Positions 1 to 5,710 of a DNA stretch of 7,154 bases are shown piece by piece. The stretch comes from Candidatus Hermodarchaeota archaeon (GTDB taxonomy: Archaea > Asgardarchaeota > Hermodarchaeia > Hermodarchaeales > Hermodarchaeaceae): positions 1 through 7,154 of the forward strand of contig JAEOTD010000047.1 in NCBI GenBank assembly GCA_016839995.1, written 5' to 3'. Position numbers and translations under genes: made by a program. The stretch's first letter is position 1. Each line of letters begins with the position of its first letter. The notes under the pieces are model-generated. The model saw only the letters and a program-made list of their open reading frames with translations. It made no database searches and was not told where the DNA came from.

Positions 1-435
1 TATCAAGGTATTAGCTTCATGATTGCTGATATGGAATCCCGTGCCATGCATGCTCGATGGTCAACCCGGTACTCTGCCTGGCTCGTGGACAAGGGCAAAC
101 GAAATACTAAGGAGTCTAGTTGTGCGAAATTCTTTGCCACCGATGCGGCTATGCAAAATACCTTAGATTGTATCCAAATTATGGGTGGATATGGGTATGC
201 CAAGGAGTATCCCGCTGAACAAATGATGCGGGGAGCCAAGCTCACCCAAATCTATGAGGGCACCAATCAGATTCAACGCATGGTTGCTGGCCAAGCAGTT
301 CTAAAAGAGGCACAGGTAACGGAATTAGATACAGGTTTCCGCCTCCAATTCTCTGGGAACGACTACCCTGATCCGTGGGGTCCCCGTGAAGGCGAGGTTC
401 CTGATTTTTGGGGTAAGAAGAAATCCAAGAAATAG
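1..435 (+). CDS. Acyl-CoA dehydrogenase, C-terminal part (5' end outside window)
   Basis: This is the last 144 residues of an acyl-CoA dehydrogenase, the FAD enzyme that makes the alpha-beta double bond in acyl-CoA thioesters in the first step of beta-oxidation. The reading frame is open from base 1 (YQGISFMIADM), so the ATG at 19 is internal and the gene starts outside the window. The signature C-terminal helical domain is clear: a Q-IMGGYGYAKEYPAE segment is followed by IYEGTNQIQR. In short- and medium-chain family members the Glu of the IYEGT motif is the catalytic base; here it is encoded at 256-258. After the usual end of the fold there is a tail of about 40 residues with PDPWGP and a basic KKKSKK end, which I do not recognise from common family members. 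The gene converges on the next one with only 14 bases between the stop codons. Substrate chain length cannot be told from this fragment. Confidence 0.95.
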   Translation, partial: YQGISFMIADMESRAMHARWSTRYSAWLVDKGKRNTKESSCAKFFATDAAMQNTLDCIQIMGGYGYAKEYPAEQMMRGAKLTQIYEGTNQIQRMVAGQAVLKEAQVTELDTGFRLQFSGNDYPDPWGPREGEVPDFWGKKKSKK

Positions 436-449
436 ACTTGCTTGACTTC

Positions 450-1376
450 TCATCCCGCTCTATTCCGCCTCCGCACTAAGAAGAATGCCGTCCCTGCAAC
501 AACAATCACTATGGTGACGCCGACAACCAGGAGGATTCCTCCAAACCCACCTAATGGATTAAGGTTGGGATTGTCTGGTGATTCATCGATGAGCCATTGA
601 GCCACTTTTTCTAAGAGATTCCATTCCGAGTCTGGATCAGCAAGATAATCAAATCGGGTAACTCCGTCACGATCGCTACCCTCTTCGAATTCAGGGTGGG
701 GTCCACAAATGAACGTGGTACCGGAACCATATCGTGAAACACATAAAGCAATGCCATCATTAGCGGCATAGGACATAACGGGGATGATATTCTCTGGGTT
801 GGTGGGGGTGAAATAGTGAGAGCCCCAATAGAGTACTTGATAAGTTGCTGGTTCATCAGACAAGTCGGGACCAGTGGAGGCCTGATTCACTTCTAAAGCA
901 ATTAGTTCGTACGTTCCAGTCATTCCAGGAAGTGGAGTCCACACACCTTGAAACAAATCTAAGGTCCACGTAGCAAACATGCCACCTCCACAAATCCCAA
1001 AATAGGAACCACCATTTTCTACAAATTGCCTGATGAGTTGAACCCCAAGATCACCACACATCTCCGCATAGAGGTTTGGAGACCCACCAGGAAACGCAAG
1101 CATATCAAGAGTATTCAATATCCCAGTGTGAATACTAGTGTGATCAACATAGGTCACGGTGGGACCCATCCAAGCTAGTAGGTTATACAGCGCAGTGGTG
1201 CAATCATCATCAGCACCCAATCCGTTATACACACCAACATGAATTTCTGCTAAATCCGTTTGAGCCTGTACAACCATTCGATTAGTTGTAAGGGGTAAAA
1301 GTGAACTAATCAGGGCGAGACTTACAAGAAAGAAAAATGCTCCTCGACCCAATTTCTTGGAGAAAATACTATTCAA
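450..1376 (-). CDS. Exported, membrane-anchored BPL_N / glutamine-amidotransferase-like protein
   Basis: This 308-residue protein has an N-terminal signal sequence (basic SKKLGR, hydrophobic core about 12-28, possible cleavage after VQA at 38). A class I glutamine amidotransferase-like domain follows (about 44-265). One hydrophobic segment (about 278-301) and a basic RRRNR tail close it, so the domain probably sits outside the cell on a C-terminal anchor. The fold resembles the BPL_N family (N-terminal domain of some biotin-protein ligases): HVGVYNGLG, LAFPGGS and the nucleophile elbow GICGGG with Cys129. GPHPEFE carries His227 and Glu229, which match the His-x-Glu part of the GATase triad. 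The triad appears intact, so an enzyme is possible, but substrate and reaction are unknown. The start is a TTG (1374-1376), chosen because a strong Shine-Dalgarno lies 8 bases upstream and it puts the signal sequence at the N-terminus. No upstream in-frame ATG was seen. It is preceded by two terminators, so it is probably transcribed alone. Confidence 0.85.
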   Translation of the reverse strand: MNSIFSKKLGRGAFFFLVSLALISSLLPLTTNRMVVQAQTDLAEIHVGVYNGLGADDDCTTALYNLLAWMGPTVTYVDHTSIHTGILNTLDMLAFPGGSPNLYAEMCGDLGVQLIRQFVENGGSYFGICGGGMFATWTLDLFQGVWTPLPGMTGTYELIALEVNQASTGPDLSDEPATYQVLYWGSHYFTPTNPENIIPVMSYAANDGIALCVSRYGSGTTFICGPHPEFEEGSDRDGVTRFDYLADPDSEWNLLEKVAQWLIDESPDNPNLNPLGGFGGILLVVGVTIVIVVAGTAFFLVRRRNRAG

Positions 1377-1384
1377 CTTTAGAA

Positions 1385-1392
1385 TCTCCTTT
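1385..1392 (-). promoter_or_regulatory. Ribosome binding site that fixes a TTG start
   Basis: Reading the minus strand, AAAGGAGA lies 8 bases before the TTG at 1374-1376. The match to the anti-Shine-Dalgarno is strong and the spacing is right, which supports this unusual start for the exported GATase-like protein. Confidence 0.75.
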
Positions 1393-1553
1393 TTACTCGC
1401 TATTCGAATTGAAGGTCACTGTTATTATCACTGGAAACCTAGACTCCTCAAATATCCTCCTAAGCCGGTAGGTTCAGAATTTGGTACTAACATCGATTAT
1501 CCTTGGTGTTTTTCGAACAAAGTGGTGCGAAAAACGGAGATTGATCTTATCTT

Positions 1554-1576
1554 AAAAAAAGGGGCGTTTTAACGCC
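1554..1576 (-). terminator. Hairpin plus T-tract terminator (distal of a pair)
   Basis: On the minus strand, a perfect GGCG...CGCC stem (extendable to GGCGTT/AACGCC, 1563-1576) is followed by CC and seven T residues (1554-1560). This is the layout of an intrinsic terminator. It lies downstream of the SPFH gene and upstream of the exported GATase-like gene, so it would insulate the latter. In archaea the T-tract alone can end transcription; the hairpin may add to this or protect the transcript end. Confidence 0.65.
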
Positions 1577-1589
1577 TGAAACTTAGAAA

Positions 1590-1634
1590 AAAAGAAAATA
1601 GGTGAGTCGACAACGCAATTGTTGTTGCCGACTC
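1590..1634 (-). terminator. Imperfect long hairpin followed by T-rich run (proximal of a pair)
   Basis: An inverted repeat at 1604-1634 has outer arms GAGTCG/CGACTC and inner arms CAACG/TGTTG, with one mismatch, one G-U pair and a seven-base loop. Read on the minus strand it begins 28 bases after the SPFH stop codon. It is followed by a T-rich run (TATTTTCTTTTTTTC). It is probably the first of two transcription stops for the SPFH gene. Confidence 0.6.
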
Positions 1635-1662
1635 TTAGGAGTACTAGGATTCGGAGTGGTAG

Positions 1663-2628
1663 CTATTCCTTTTTCTTTCGGCGTAATGCTCTGACAGGTG
1701 CTGGCTGATTAGCTCCAACTAGTCCAGCTAACCCCATTATTTCACCCCTTACCATATCCATTGGGATGGCGAAGACAATGGTATTGCTTTGATCGAAACT
1801 AATGTCTTCGAGGCTCGATAGGGTTCGTAGGTAGAGGGCTTGGGAGCTCATCTGCTGGACGGCTGCCTCGAGGTTCTGGGCTGCAACGAGTTCGCCTTCA
1901 CTCTTGATAATCACGGCACGACGTTCACGTTCAGCCTCTGCCTGTCGGGCTATTACACGTTTCATGTCCATTGGTAGCTCGATGTTTTGGAGGTTTACGC
2001 TTTGAATATCGATTCCCCAGCGTTCGGTTTCTTTGTCGACGATGATTTTGATGCGTTCAGCGATTTGGTCGCGTTTGGCGAGGAGATCGTCGAGTTCGAC
2101 GTTGCCAATGATGTCTCGCATGGTGGTTTGGGCGTATTGTGTGGTGCTTAGCCGGACATCTTGGATGTTGATGAGGCTTTTGGCAGTGTTAGTGACTTTC
2201 ATGAAGACTACTGCGTCAACATGAAGGCTGATGTTGTCACGAGTCATTAATTCCTGTTTCATAACATCTACGGTTTGAATCCGGATATCTTGTCGGATGA
2301 ATCGCTCGATTCCAGGCCACTTGAAGAACATGCCTGCTCCAACGAGTCGGACAAATTTTCCAAAGCGGAGGACGATGGCTTCTTGCCATTGTTTGTTGAT
2401 GGCAATGGTTGCAGGTACCAAAATGAAACATACCAAAGCCAGGAATCCGAAGAGACCAGGGAATAAGAACGTCAACCAGCCAAAGATTGGCCAGAGGAGT
2501 GTTATTGAGAATACTGCGAGGATAACAAATATGATTCCAAGGAAGAGGAATGTGAATAATGGAAGTGGTGAGCCCCGGTATTCGTACATCCGTTGTTGTT
2601 CTTTGTCAGTGAAACTTTCATCAGTCAT
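1663..2628 (-). CDS. SPFH / stomatin-prohibitin family membrane protein
   Basis: This 321-residue protein belongs to the stomatin/prohibitin/flotillin (SPFH) superfamily, whose members form oligomeric membrane scaffolds and often associate with membrane proteases. Two hydrophobic stretches (about 22-46 and 49-77) probably form a membrane hairpin or two spans. The SPFH domain follows: INKQWQEAIVLRFGKF, an RIQTVDV strand, TRDNISLHVDAVVFMKV, and LDDLLAKRDQIAERI. The family-typical IDIQSVNLQNIELP and the charged helix RQAEAERERRAVIIKSEGE come next, the latter likely a coiled coil for oligomerisation. It ends in a basic RRKKKE tail. The ATG at 2626-2628 has GGTGA 7 bases upstream. Archaeal and bacterial stomatins usually sit next to an NfeD-type partner; none is visible here on either side. 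Terminators follow the gene and a 240-base gap precedes it, so it looks like a single-gene unit. Family assignment is firm; the role is inferred. Confidence 0.93.
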   Translation of the reverse strand: MTDESFTDKEQQRMYEYRGSPLPLFTFLFLGIIFVILAVFSITLLWPIFGWLTFLFPGLFGFLALVCFILVPATIAINKQWQEAIVLRFGKFVRLVGAGMFFKWPGIERFIRQDIRIQTVDVMKQELMTRDNISLHVDAVVFMKVTNTAKSLINIQDVRLSTTQYAQTTMRDIIGNVELDDLLAKRDQIAERIKIIVDKETERWGIDIQSVNLQNIELPMDMKRVIARQAEAERERRAVIIKSEGELVAAQNLEAAVQQMSSQALYLRTLSSLEDISFDQSNTIVFAIPMDMVRGEIMGLAGLVGANQPAPVRALRRKKKE

Positions 2629-2674
2629 AGTTTTTTCACCAATTAAGGCTCAAAGCGTTCTGTCACCACGTTGG

Positions 2675-2680
2675 TAATTA
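2675..2680 (-). promoter_or_regulatory. Possible TATA-like element for the SPFH gene
   Basis: A minus-strand TAATTA preceded by CCGGA lies about 47 bases upstream of the SPFH ATG. An archaeal start site about 25 bases downstream would leave a leader of roughly 20 bases. The match is weak and AT-rich hexamers occur by chance, so this is only a candidate. Confidence 0.3.
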
Positions 2681-2854
2681 TCCGGTTTGGATTCTTGTTG
2701 AGTATTGAGAGAAACACTTTGAGGTGAAGGAGGTATTCTGGTCTGGACTATAGATATAGGATGTAAATAAACGTCTATGAAACGTAGGGTGCATGTTGTG
2801 AATCCCGCGCCAGGTTTGAATATCCCTCAAAATGAGTAACACAAGTTTACACAT

Positions 2855-2867
2855 ATAAAATTTCGGA
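2855..2867 (-). promoter_or_regulatory. Strong BRE/TATA-like promoter just after the TPR gene
   Basis: On the minus strand CGAAATTTTATAT, directly after the TPR stop codon, closely fits the archaeal pattern of a purine/A-rich BRE followed by TTTTATAT. Transcription would start near 2830 and run toward the SPFH gene, whose ATG is about 200 bases further on. It would therefore give either a long 5' leader for the SPFH mRNA or a short separate transcript. This is inferred from the motif only. The AT-rich core is partly symmetrical, so the other direction is possible but would point into the TPR gene antisense. Confidence 0.4.
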
Positions 2868-2868
2868 G

Positions 2869-3861
2869 TTACTCTTGGGATTGTAAATGGGGGTACTCTG
2901 GGTCTAATTCAAGGACCCGATTGAAACACGCTTGAGCTTGTTCAGGACGTTTTAACTCAACGAGAATTCGTCCTCGTAAATACAGTCCATTAACATGGTT
3001 GGGATGCGTGCTGAGCAGGCGATCGACCGTATCGAGTGCTTCTTGAAATTGGCTCAGATTTCGTGCGAGGGTATTCGCAAGATTGTAGAGGCTATGTTCA
3101 TGGTGGGGATTCAAAGTGGCTGCTCGAGTATAAGCTTCGGCTGCTTCTTCGTGTTGCTCAAGATTACTTAGGGCAATCCCTTTGTCGTACCAGGCTTGGG
3201 CGTTCTCGGGTTCAAGAGCAATGACACGTTGGAAAACTCGGAGCGCCTCTTCATTACGGTCCATCTTTCCCAGCAGTTCACCCATCTCAAGCCATGCATC
3301 GGTATGCTCCGGCGCTAGCTTGGTTGCCTTCTTGTAACAGGTGAGCGCCTCTTTTGGTTGATTCAGTTGGTCATGGAGGACTCCCCGATAAAACCATGCC
3401 CGGGCATCTCCGGGATTAATGTTCACTGTTTCAATGAAGCATTCTAGTGCTTCTTTAAACCGCTTCATATCTGCAAGAACAACACCTCGGTTGTACCAGG
3501 CATTGGCATAGTCAAGGCGGTTTGTACTGCGGGTTCTCGTCGCTCGTATGAAGCTTTGCAATGCGTCTTCTTGGCGATCCAGTTGTTGGTAAGTGGTGCC
3601 CAAATTGTTCCATGCTTCAATATAATTGGAATCGAGTTCTGTAGCCCGTTGATAACAGTCTAGGGCTTCGTTGATTCGTCCTAGCTCATCAAGTACAAGG
3701 CCCCTATTGAACCACACAGCAGCATCCTGTGGGCGAAGTTCCGTGGTCGTAGTAAAGGCTTCCAAAGCTTCCTCCAGCTGCCCCTCTTCTGCTAGGGAAA
3801 TGCCAAGATTAAACCAATCTTCAGCTGTGAGTTTAGCAGGGCTTTGTTTTTTCTTTGACAC
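2869..3861 (-). CDS. TPR-repeat protein (about nine tetratricopeptide repeats)
   Basis: This 330-residue soluble protein is built almost wholly of tetratricopeptide repeats, helical pairs that form a superhelical protein-binding surface. About nine units of 34 residues start near residue 13. Most open with a W-x-N-x-G type helix (DWFNLG, VWFNRG, AWNNLG, AWYNRG, AWFYRG, AWLEMG, AWYDKG, then SLYNLA and GLYLRG) and close with a helix ending in a P-x-(D/N) turn such as LRPQD or LEPEN. Repeat 3 carries a short insertion (RTRSTNRLDY). There is no signal peptide, membrane segment or catalytic domain, so it is probably a cytoplasmic scaffold. The start is a GTG at 3859-3861. A GGTGAG site lies only 3 bases upstream and overlaps the TGA of the SCP2-like gene, leaving 4 bases between stop and start, so the two are probably translationally coupled. 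It is the last gene of the five-gene cluster. Its binding partner is unknown; neighbouring products are the natural candidates. Confidence 0.93.
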   Translation of the reverse strand: MSKKKQSPAKLTAEDWFNLGISLAEEGQLEEALEAFTTTTELRPQDAAVWFNRGLVLDELGRINEALDCYQRATELDSNYIEAWNNLGTTYQQLDRQEDALQSFIRATRTRSTNRLDYANAWYNRGVVLADMKRFKEALECFIETVNINPGDARAWFYRGVLHDQLNQPKEALTCYKKATKLAPEHTDAWLEMGELLGKMDRNEEALRVFQRVIALEPENAQAWYDKGIALSNLEQHEEAAEAYTRAATLNPHHEHSLYNLANTLARNLSQFQEALDTVDRLLSTHPNHVNGLYLRGRILVELKRPEQAQACFNRVLELDPEYPHLQSQE

Positions 3862-3865
3862 ACAC

Positions 3866-4252
3866 TCACCCTGGTTGTTGAAGGATTCGTAGCATTAATT
3901 GTCCCAATGGAACGGATTCATGCCCGGCACCAATGATGACCAGTTCCCATTTTTTCATCAGATCCCGAAATGAAGCCTGACCCGTAAAGAGGCTCAGCAG
4001 GGTGTTGCTTGAAGCCTTGTAAATCACTTCAGGAGATGGATAACTCCCGGGGCGTATCTCCATGGTTCCTTCACGTTGTAACACAATATGAAATGTTTCT
4101 TCCTCGGTTTCAAGTTGGAGTACCTTTCCTTGGTAGGGTCCAATCCACTCTCTGACAAACTCTTGGTGTTCTGTTGTTTCGTTGACTTTTTTAATAGCGC
4201 TCTCAAATATCTGTTTTAACTGGCTGGTCATCGGCACCACTTTCGGTTTCAC
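3866..4252 (-). CDS. SCP2-like (sterol carrier protein 2 fold) small protein
   Basis: This protein of up to 128 residues resembles the SCP2 sterol-transfer domain, a single alpha/beta fold with a hydrophobic tunnel that binds lipids or acyl-CoA. The order fits. An N-terminal helix (QLKQIFESAIKKV) is followed by a GKVLQLETEEETFHIVL strand pair and a strand with PGSYPSPEVIYKASSNTLLSLFTG, where the P-x-V-x-Y-K-A-S and L-x-x-L-x-x-G pattern is typical. The last part is FRDLMKKWELVIIGAG. The GTG at 4250-4252 overlaps the upstream TGA as GTGA. An alternative is the ATG at 4229-4231 (Met8), preceded by GTGGTG, which would give 121 residues; the helix begins after Met8, so both starts keep the domain. 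Lipid binding is a family property, not shown here. Tight linkage with the TPR gene suggests that the two work together. Confidence 0.7.
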   Translation of the reverse strand: MKPKVVPMTSQLKQIFESAIKKVNETTEHQEFVREWIGPYQGKVLQLETEEETFHIVLQREGTMEIRPGSYPSPEVIYKASSNTLLSLFTGQASFRDLMKKWELVIIGAGHESVPLGQLMLRILQQPG

Positions 4253-4518
4253 TTCTTTTTCATCCAGGCTTGCACGGCTTCGATTATCGTGTCGTTGACG
4301 TGACGTGCCCGGATATCTCCTTTCCGTTCCTGAACCTTCTGAAGGAAATCCAGATACAGCTCTTGATTCATTAACACGACTATGCGACCCTTTCGATTAT
4401 TGACCATGGATTCCGCAACATACTTGCTTTGGTGAAAAGTTCGCGATTCAATATCCCCGAGTCGCAAATTTGGATAACCTGGCCATTGACCATCTGGTGC
4501 TTTCTTGTATCGTGGCAT
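4249..4518 (-). CDS. 89-residue protein with C-terminal ribbon-helix-helix-like region
   Basis: This small basic protein has no firm family match by eye. The N-terminal half (1-44: PRYKKAPDGQWPGYPNLRLG, then YVAESMVNNRKG) is polar and aromatic. The C-terminal half (45-89) has one strand (RIVVLM), a helix (NQELYLDFLQKVQERK), a GDIRARH turn and a second helix (VNDTIIEAVQAWMKKK). That strand-helix-turn-helix layout, with a G and small polar residues before an A-x-x-x-W helix, resembles CopG/Arc-type dimeric DNA-binding proteins, so a role as a transcription regulator is likely but inferred. The ATG at 4516-4518 is chosen because AGAGGTT lies 6 bases upstream. A longer in-frame reading to 4599 would overlap the preceding gene and lacks a better start. 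The stop overlaps the SCP2-like start (GTGA). It is the third gene of the cluster. Confidence 0.7.
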   Translation of the reverse strand: MPRYKKAPDGQWPGYPNLRLGDIESRTFHQSKYVAESMVNNRKGRIVVLMNQELYLDFLQKVQERKGDIRARHVNDTIIEAVQAWMKKK

Positions 4519-4524
4519 GTTGTT

Positions 4525-4531
4525 AACCTCT
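4525..4531 (-). promoter_or_regulatory. Ribosome binding site overlapping the upstream stop codon
   Basis: Minus-strand AGAGGTT (complement of 4525-4531) ends 6 bases before the ATG of the 89-residue protein and shares bases with the TAG stop (4530-4532) of the 86-residue protein. It decides the short start for the 89-residue gene and predicts translational coupling. Confidence 0.65.
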
Positions 4532-4790
4532 AACGTTCTTTTCCTTCGTCGATTGATTGATTCCCTGGAATCTTTACCAGTCCTGGTTGAAACGGCCAAT
4601 CGACTACATATCGCATCCCCTTTTGATCTTCCTTATCTCCCCGACGCCATGTGCCAACATAGATGCCACTACCGAATACTCGCACAAATTCAGTTAAGAT
4701 TAAGGTAGCAGCGGCTTCTGAACTGATGTTAGCGTCCTTTGCCTTTTCTTCTAATCCTTTCTGGATCTCTTTGGGTAATGTAAGCTTCAT
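4530..4790 (-). CDS. 86-residue protein with N-terminal ribbon-helix-helix-like region
   Basis: The first 40 residues fit a ribbon-helix-helix domain of the CopG/Arc/MetJ type. There is a strand (MKLTL), a first helix (PKEIQKGLEEKAKDA), a turn (NISSE) and a second helix (AAATLILTEFVRVFG). Such proteins bind DNA as dimers through the strands and often regulate their own operon. The remaining 45 residues (GIYVGTWRRGDKEDQ, then YVVDWPFQPGLVKIPG) have two Trp residues and no family I recognise; they could bind a ligand or a partner. The ATG at 4788-4790 overlaps the nitroreductase TGA as ATGA. A GAGGG lies further upstream than usual (about 11 bases), so translation may depend on coupling. A longer in-frame extension to 4958 exists but lies inside the nitroreductase gene and is rejected. 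Function as a regulator is inferred from pattern alone. Confidence 0.7.
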   Translation of the reverse strand: MKLTLPKEIQKGLEEKAKDANISSEAAATLILTEFVRVFGSGIYVGTWRRGDKEDQKGMRYVVDWPFQPGLVKIPGNQSIDEGKER

Positions 4791-5596
4791 TGTGTTGATT
4801 TCCCTCGTTTTTTGGTTTTCTTTTTGGATTCGTGTTGCTTCTGATTTCGGAATGCTAATCGCTTGTAAGGAACTCCCCAGCGTTCTGCGTAGAAGCTTCC
4901 TTCGAGCGGCCACCGTGAAGGTCCGAGCATGCGGGGTTTTTCTGGAATCCCGATGCAAAATGCTGCAAGGGGGGTCCAGGTTCGGGGGATTCCCAACTTG
5001 TCGCAGATAAACTCAATATGACGGGAGTCCGCAAAAGGTACTGCCTGATAGGCGCAGGCATAGCCCATTGAGTGGGCTAGTAACCACATGTTCATCACAC
5101 CCATCGCAACCACCACGCTTCCACAGAGTTCATTGGAGTACATGACGGCACTGTCGTGCCATGATTCCGAGGCACAGCAAATTATTACGGCATCCGCCTT
5201 CTCTGGATATCGGAAGAGTGAGCCATCACGCATCTCTTCATATGTGCCTGGACGACCAGCATCGGGCATATACCATAAGCGTCCTTGCGTTGATTCATAA
5301 GGGTAATTTCCAAATACGTAGCGGGCGGCTTCTTGACTGATATCAGCAATGATGCGTTTCATTTCCTCATCGTCGCGAATGAGGACATAACGCCACATCT
5401 GCATATTCTCTGGGGAGGGAGCATAGCGGGCTGCATCCAATATTAACTCTAAATCTTCATCCGGAATCCTTTCTCCAGTCATGTGGCGAATGCTTCGTCG
5501 CATCCGAATCAGCTCAACCAGCCGGTTGGTTGATTGGCTAAGGCTTCGAGATTCCACAGCATTTCCTGCCGTAGTTTTGCGTTTAGCTTCGGTCAA
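4787..5596 (-). CDS. Nitroreductase-family FMN oxidoreductase
   Basis: This 269-residue protein belongs to the nitroreductase superfamily, FMN enzymes that usually transfer electrons from NAD(P)H to varied substrates. The FMN-phosphate region is RRSIRHM (33-39), followed by IPDEDLELILDAARYAPSPENMQMWRYVLI. In the latter, P-S-x-x-N-x-Q-x-W matches the family flavin-binding loop. Further family-like parts are MGVMNMWLLAHSMGYACAYQ, with the usual small-residue helix, and LAAFCIGIPEKPR near the end of the fold. It is longer than a minimal member (about 170-220). It has about 25 extra N-terminal residues and a very basic C-terminal tail (KKKTKKRGK) that could contact nucleic acid or a partner. A TTG at 5594-5596 is taken as start because AAAGGTGA lies 6 bases upstream. 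It is the first gene of the coupled cluster; its stop overlaps the next start (ATGA). Substrate is unknown. Confidence 0.92.
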   Translation of the reverse strand: MTEAKRKTTAGNAVESRSLSQSTNRLVELIRMRRSIRHMTGERIPDEDLELILDAARYAPSPENMQMWRYVLIRDDEEMKRIIADISQEAARYVFGNYPYESTQGRLWYMPDAGRPGTYEEMRDGSLFRYPEKADAVIICCASESWHDSAVMYSNELCGSVVVAMGVMNMWLLAHSMGYACAYQAVPFADSRHIEFICDKLGIPRTWTPLAAFCIGIPEKPRMLGPSRWPLEGSFYAERWGVPYKRLAFRNQKQHESKKKTKKRGKSTQ

Positions 5597-5602
5597 ACGG
5601 GT

Positions 5603-5610
5603 TCACCTTT
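5603..5610 (-). promoter_or_regulatory. Ribosome binding site for the TTG start of the nitroreductase
   Basis: Minus-strand AAAGGTGA lies 6 bases before the TTG at 5594-5596. It is the reason for preferring this start over internal Met codons such as Met32, which would cut off the residues just before the flavin loop. Confidence 0.7.
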
Positions 5611-5639
5611 GAGTCTTCTATCGAATTGTGAACTCATGA

Positions 5640-5647
5640 TATTAAAT
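5640..5647 (-). promoter_or_regulatory. Candidate TATA box for the five-gene cluster
   Basis: Minus-strand ATTTAATA lies 44 bases before the nitroreductase TTG. A start site about 25 bases downstream would leave a leader of roughly 18 bases that just contains the ribosome binding site, which is typical of archaeal mRNAs. The upstream BRE is not clear. A T-rich run further up (CTTGTTTTTC, about 5674-5685) may end the preceding transcript. Confidence 0.4.
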
Positions 5648-5710
5648 GGTAGCTACGCTGACACAGAATCAGCTAGAAAAACAAGATGCAGGGATAGATT
5701 TGAGTCAAGC

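Noticed and set aside
1357..1572. Plus-strand open frame of 71 codons over the terminator region
   Set aside because: It spans the leader of the exported protein and the terminator hairpin; composition is not protein-like and no family is seen.
2297..2677. Plus-strand open frame of 126 codons
   Set aside because: It lies opposite the well-supported SPFH gene and has no recognisable features or promoter.
2678..2794. Minus-strand 38-codon open frame in the gap before the SPFH gene
   Set aside because: It begins with ATG but has only a poor ribosome binding site and a Ser/Thr/Tyr-rich sequence without pattern; it is noted only as a possible part of a leader or small transcript.
4519..4599. N-terminal extension of the 89-residue protein to 116 residues
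   Set aside because: It overlaps the upstream gene, and a clear ribosome binding site precedes the ATG at 4516-4518.
4791..4958. N-terminal extension of the 86-residue protein to 142 residues
   Set aside because: It runs inside the nitroreductase gene in another frame, is very basic without pattern, and the ATGA overlap start is better placed.
5657..5673. Hairpin GCTGA/TCAGC between the coiled-coil gene and the nitroreductase
   Set aside because: The stem is only five bases and the T-rich run lies before it in the direction of transcription, not after it, so it is not a normal intrinsic terminator.
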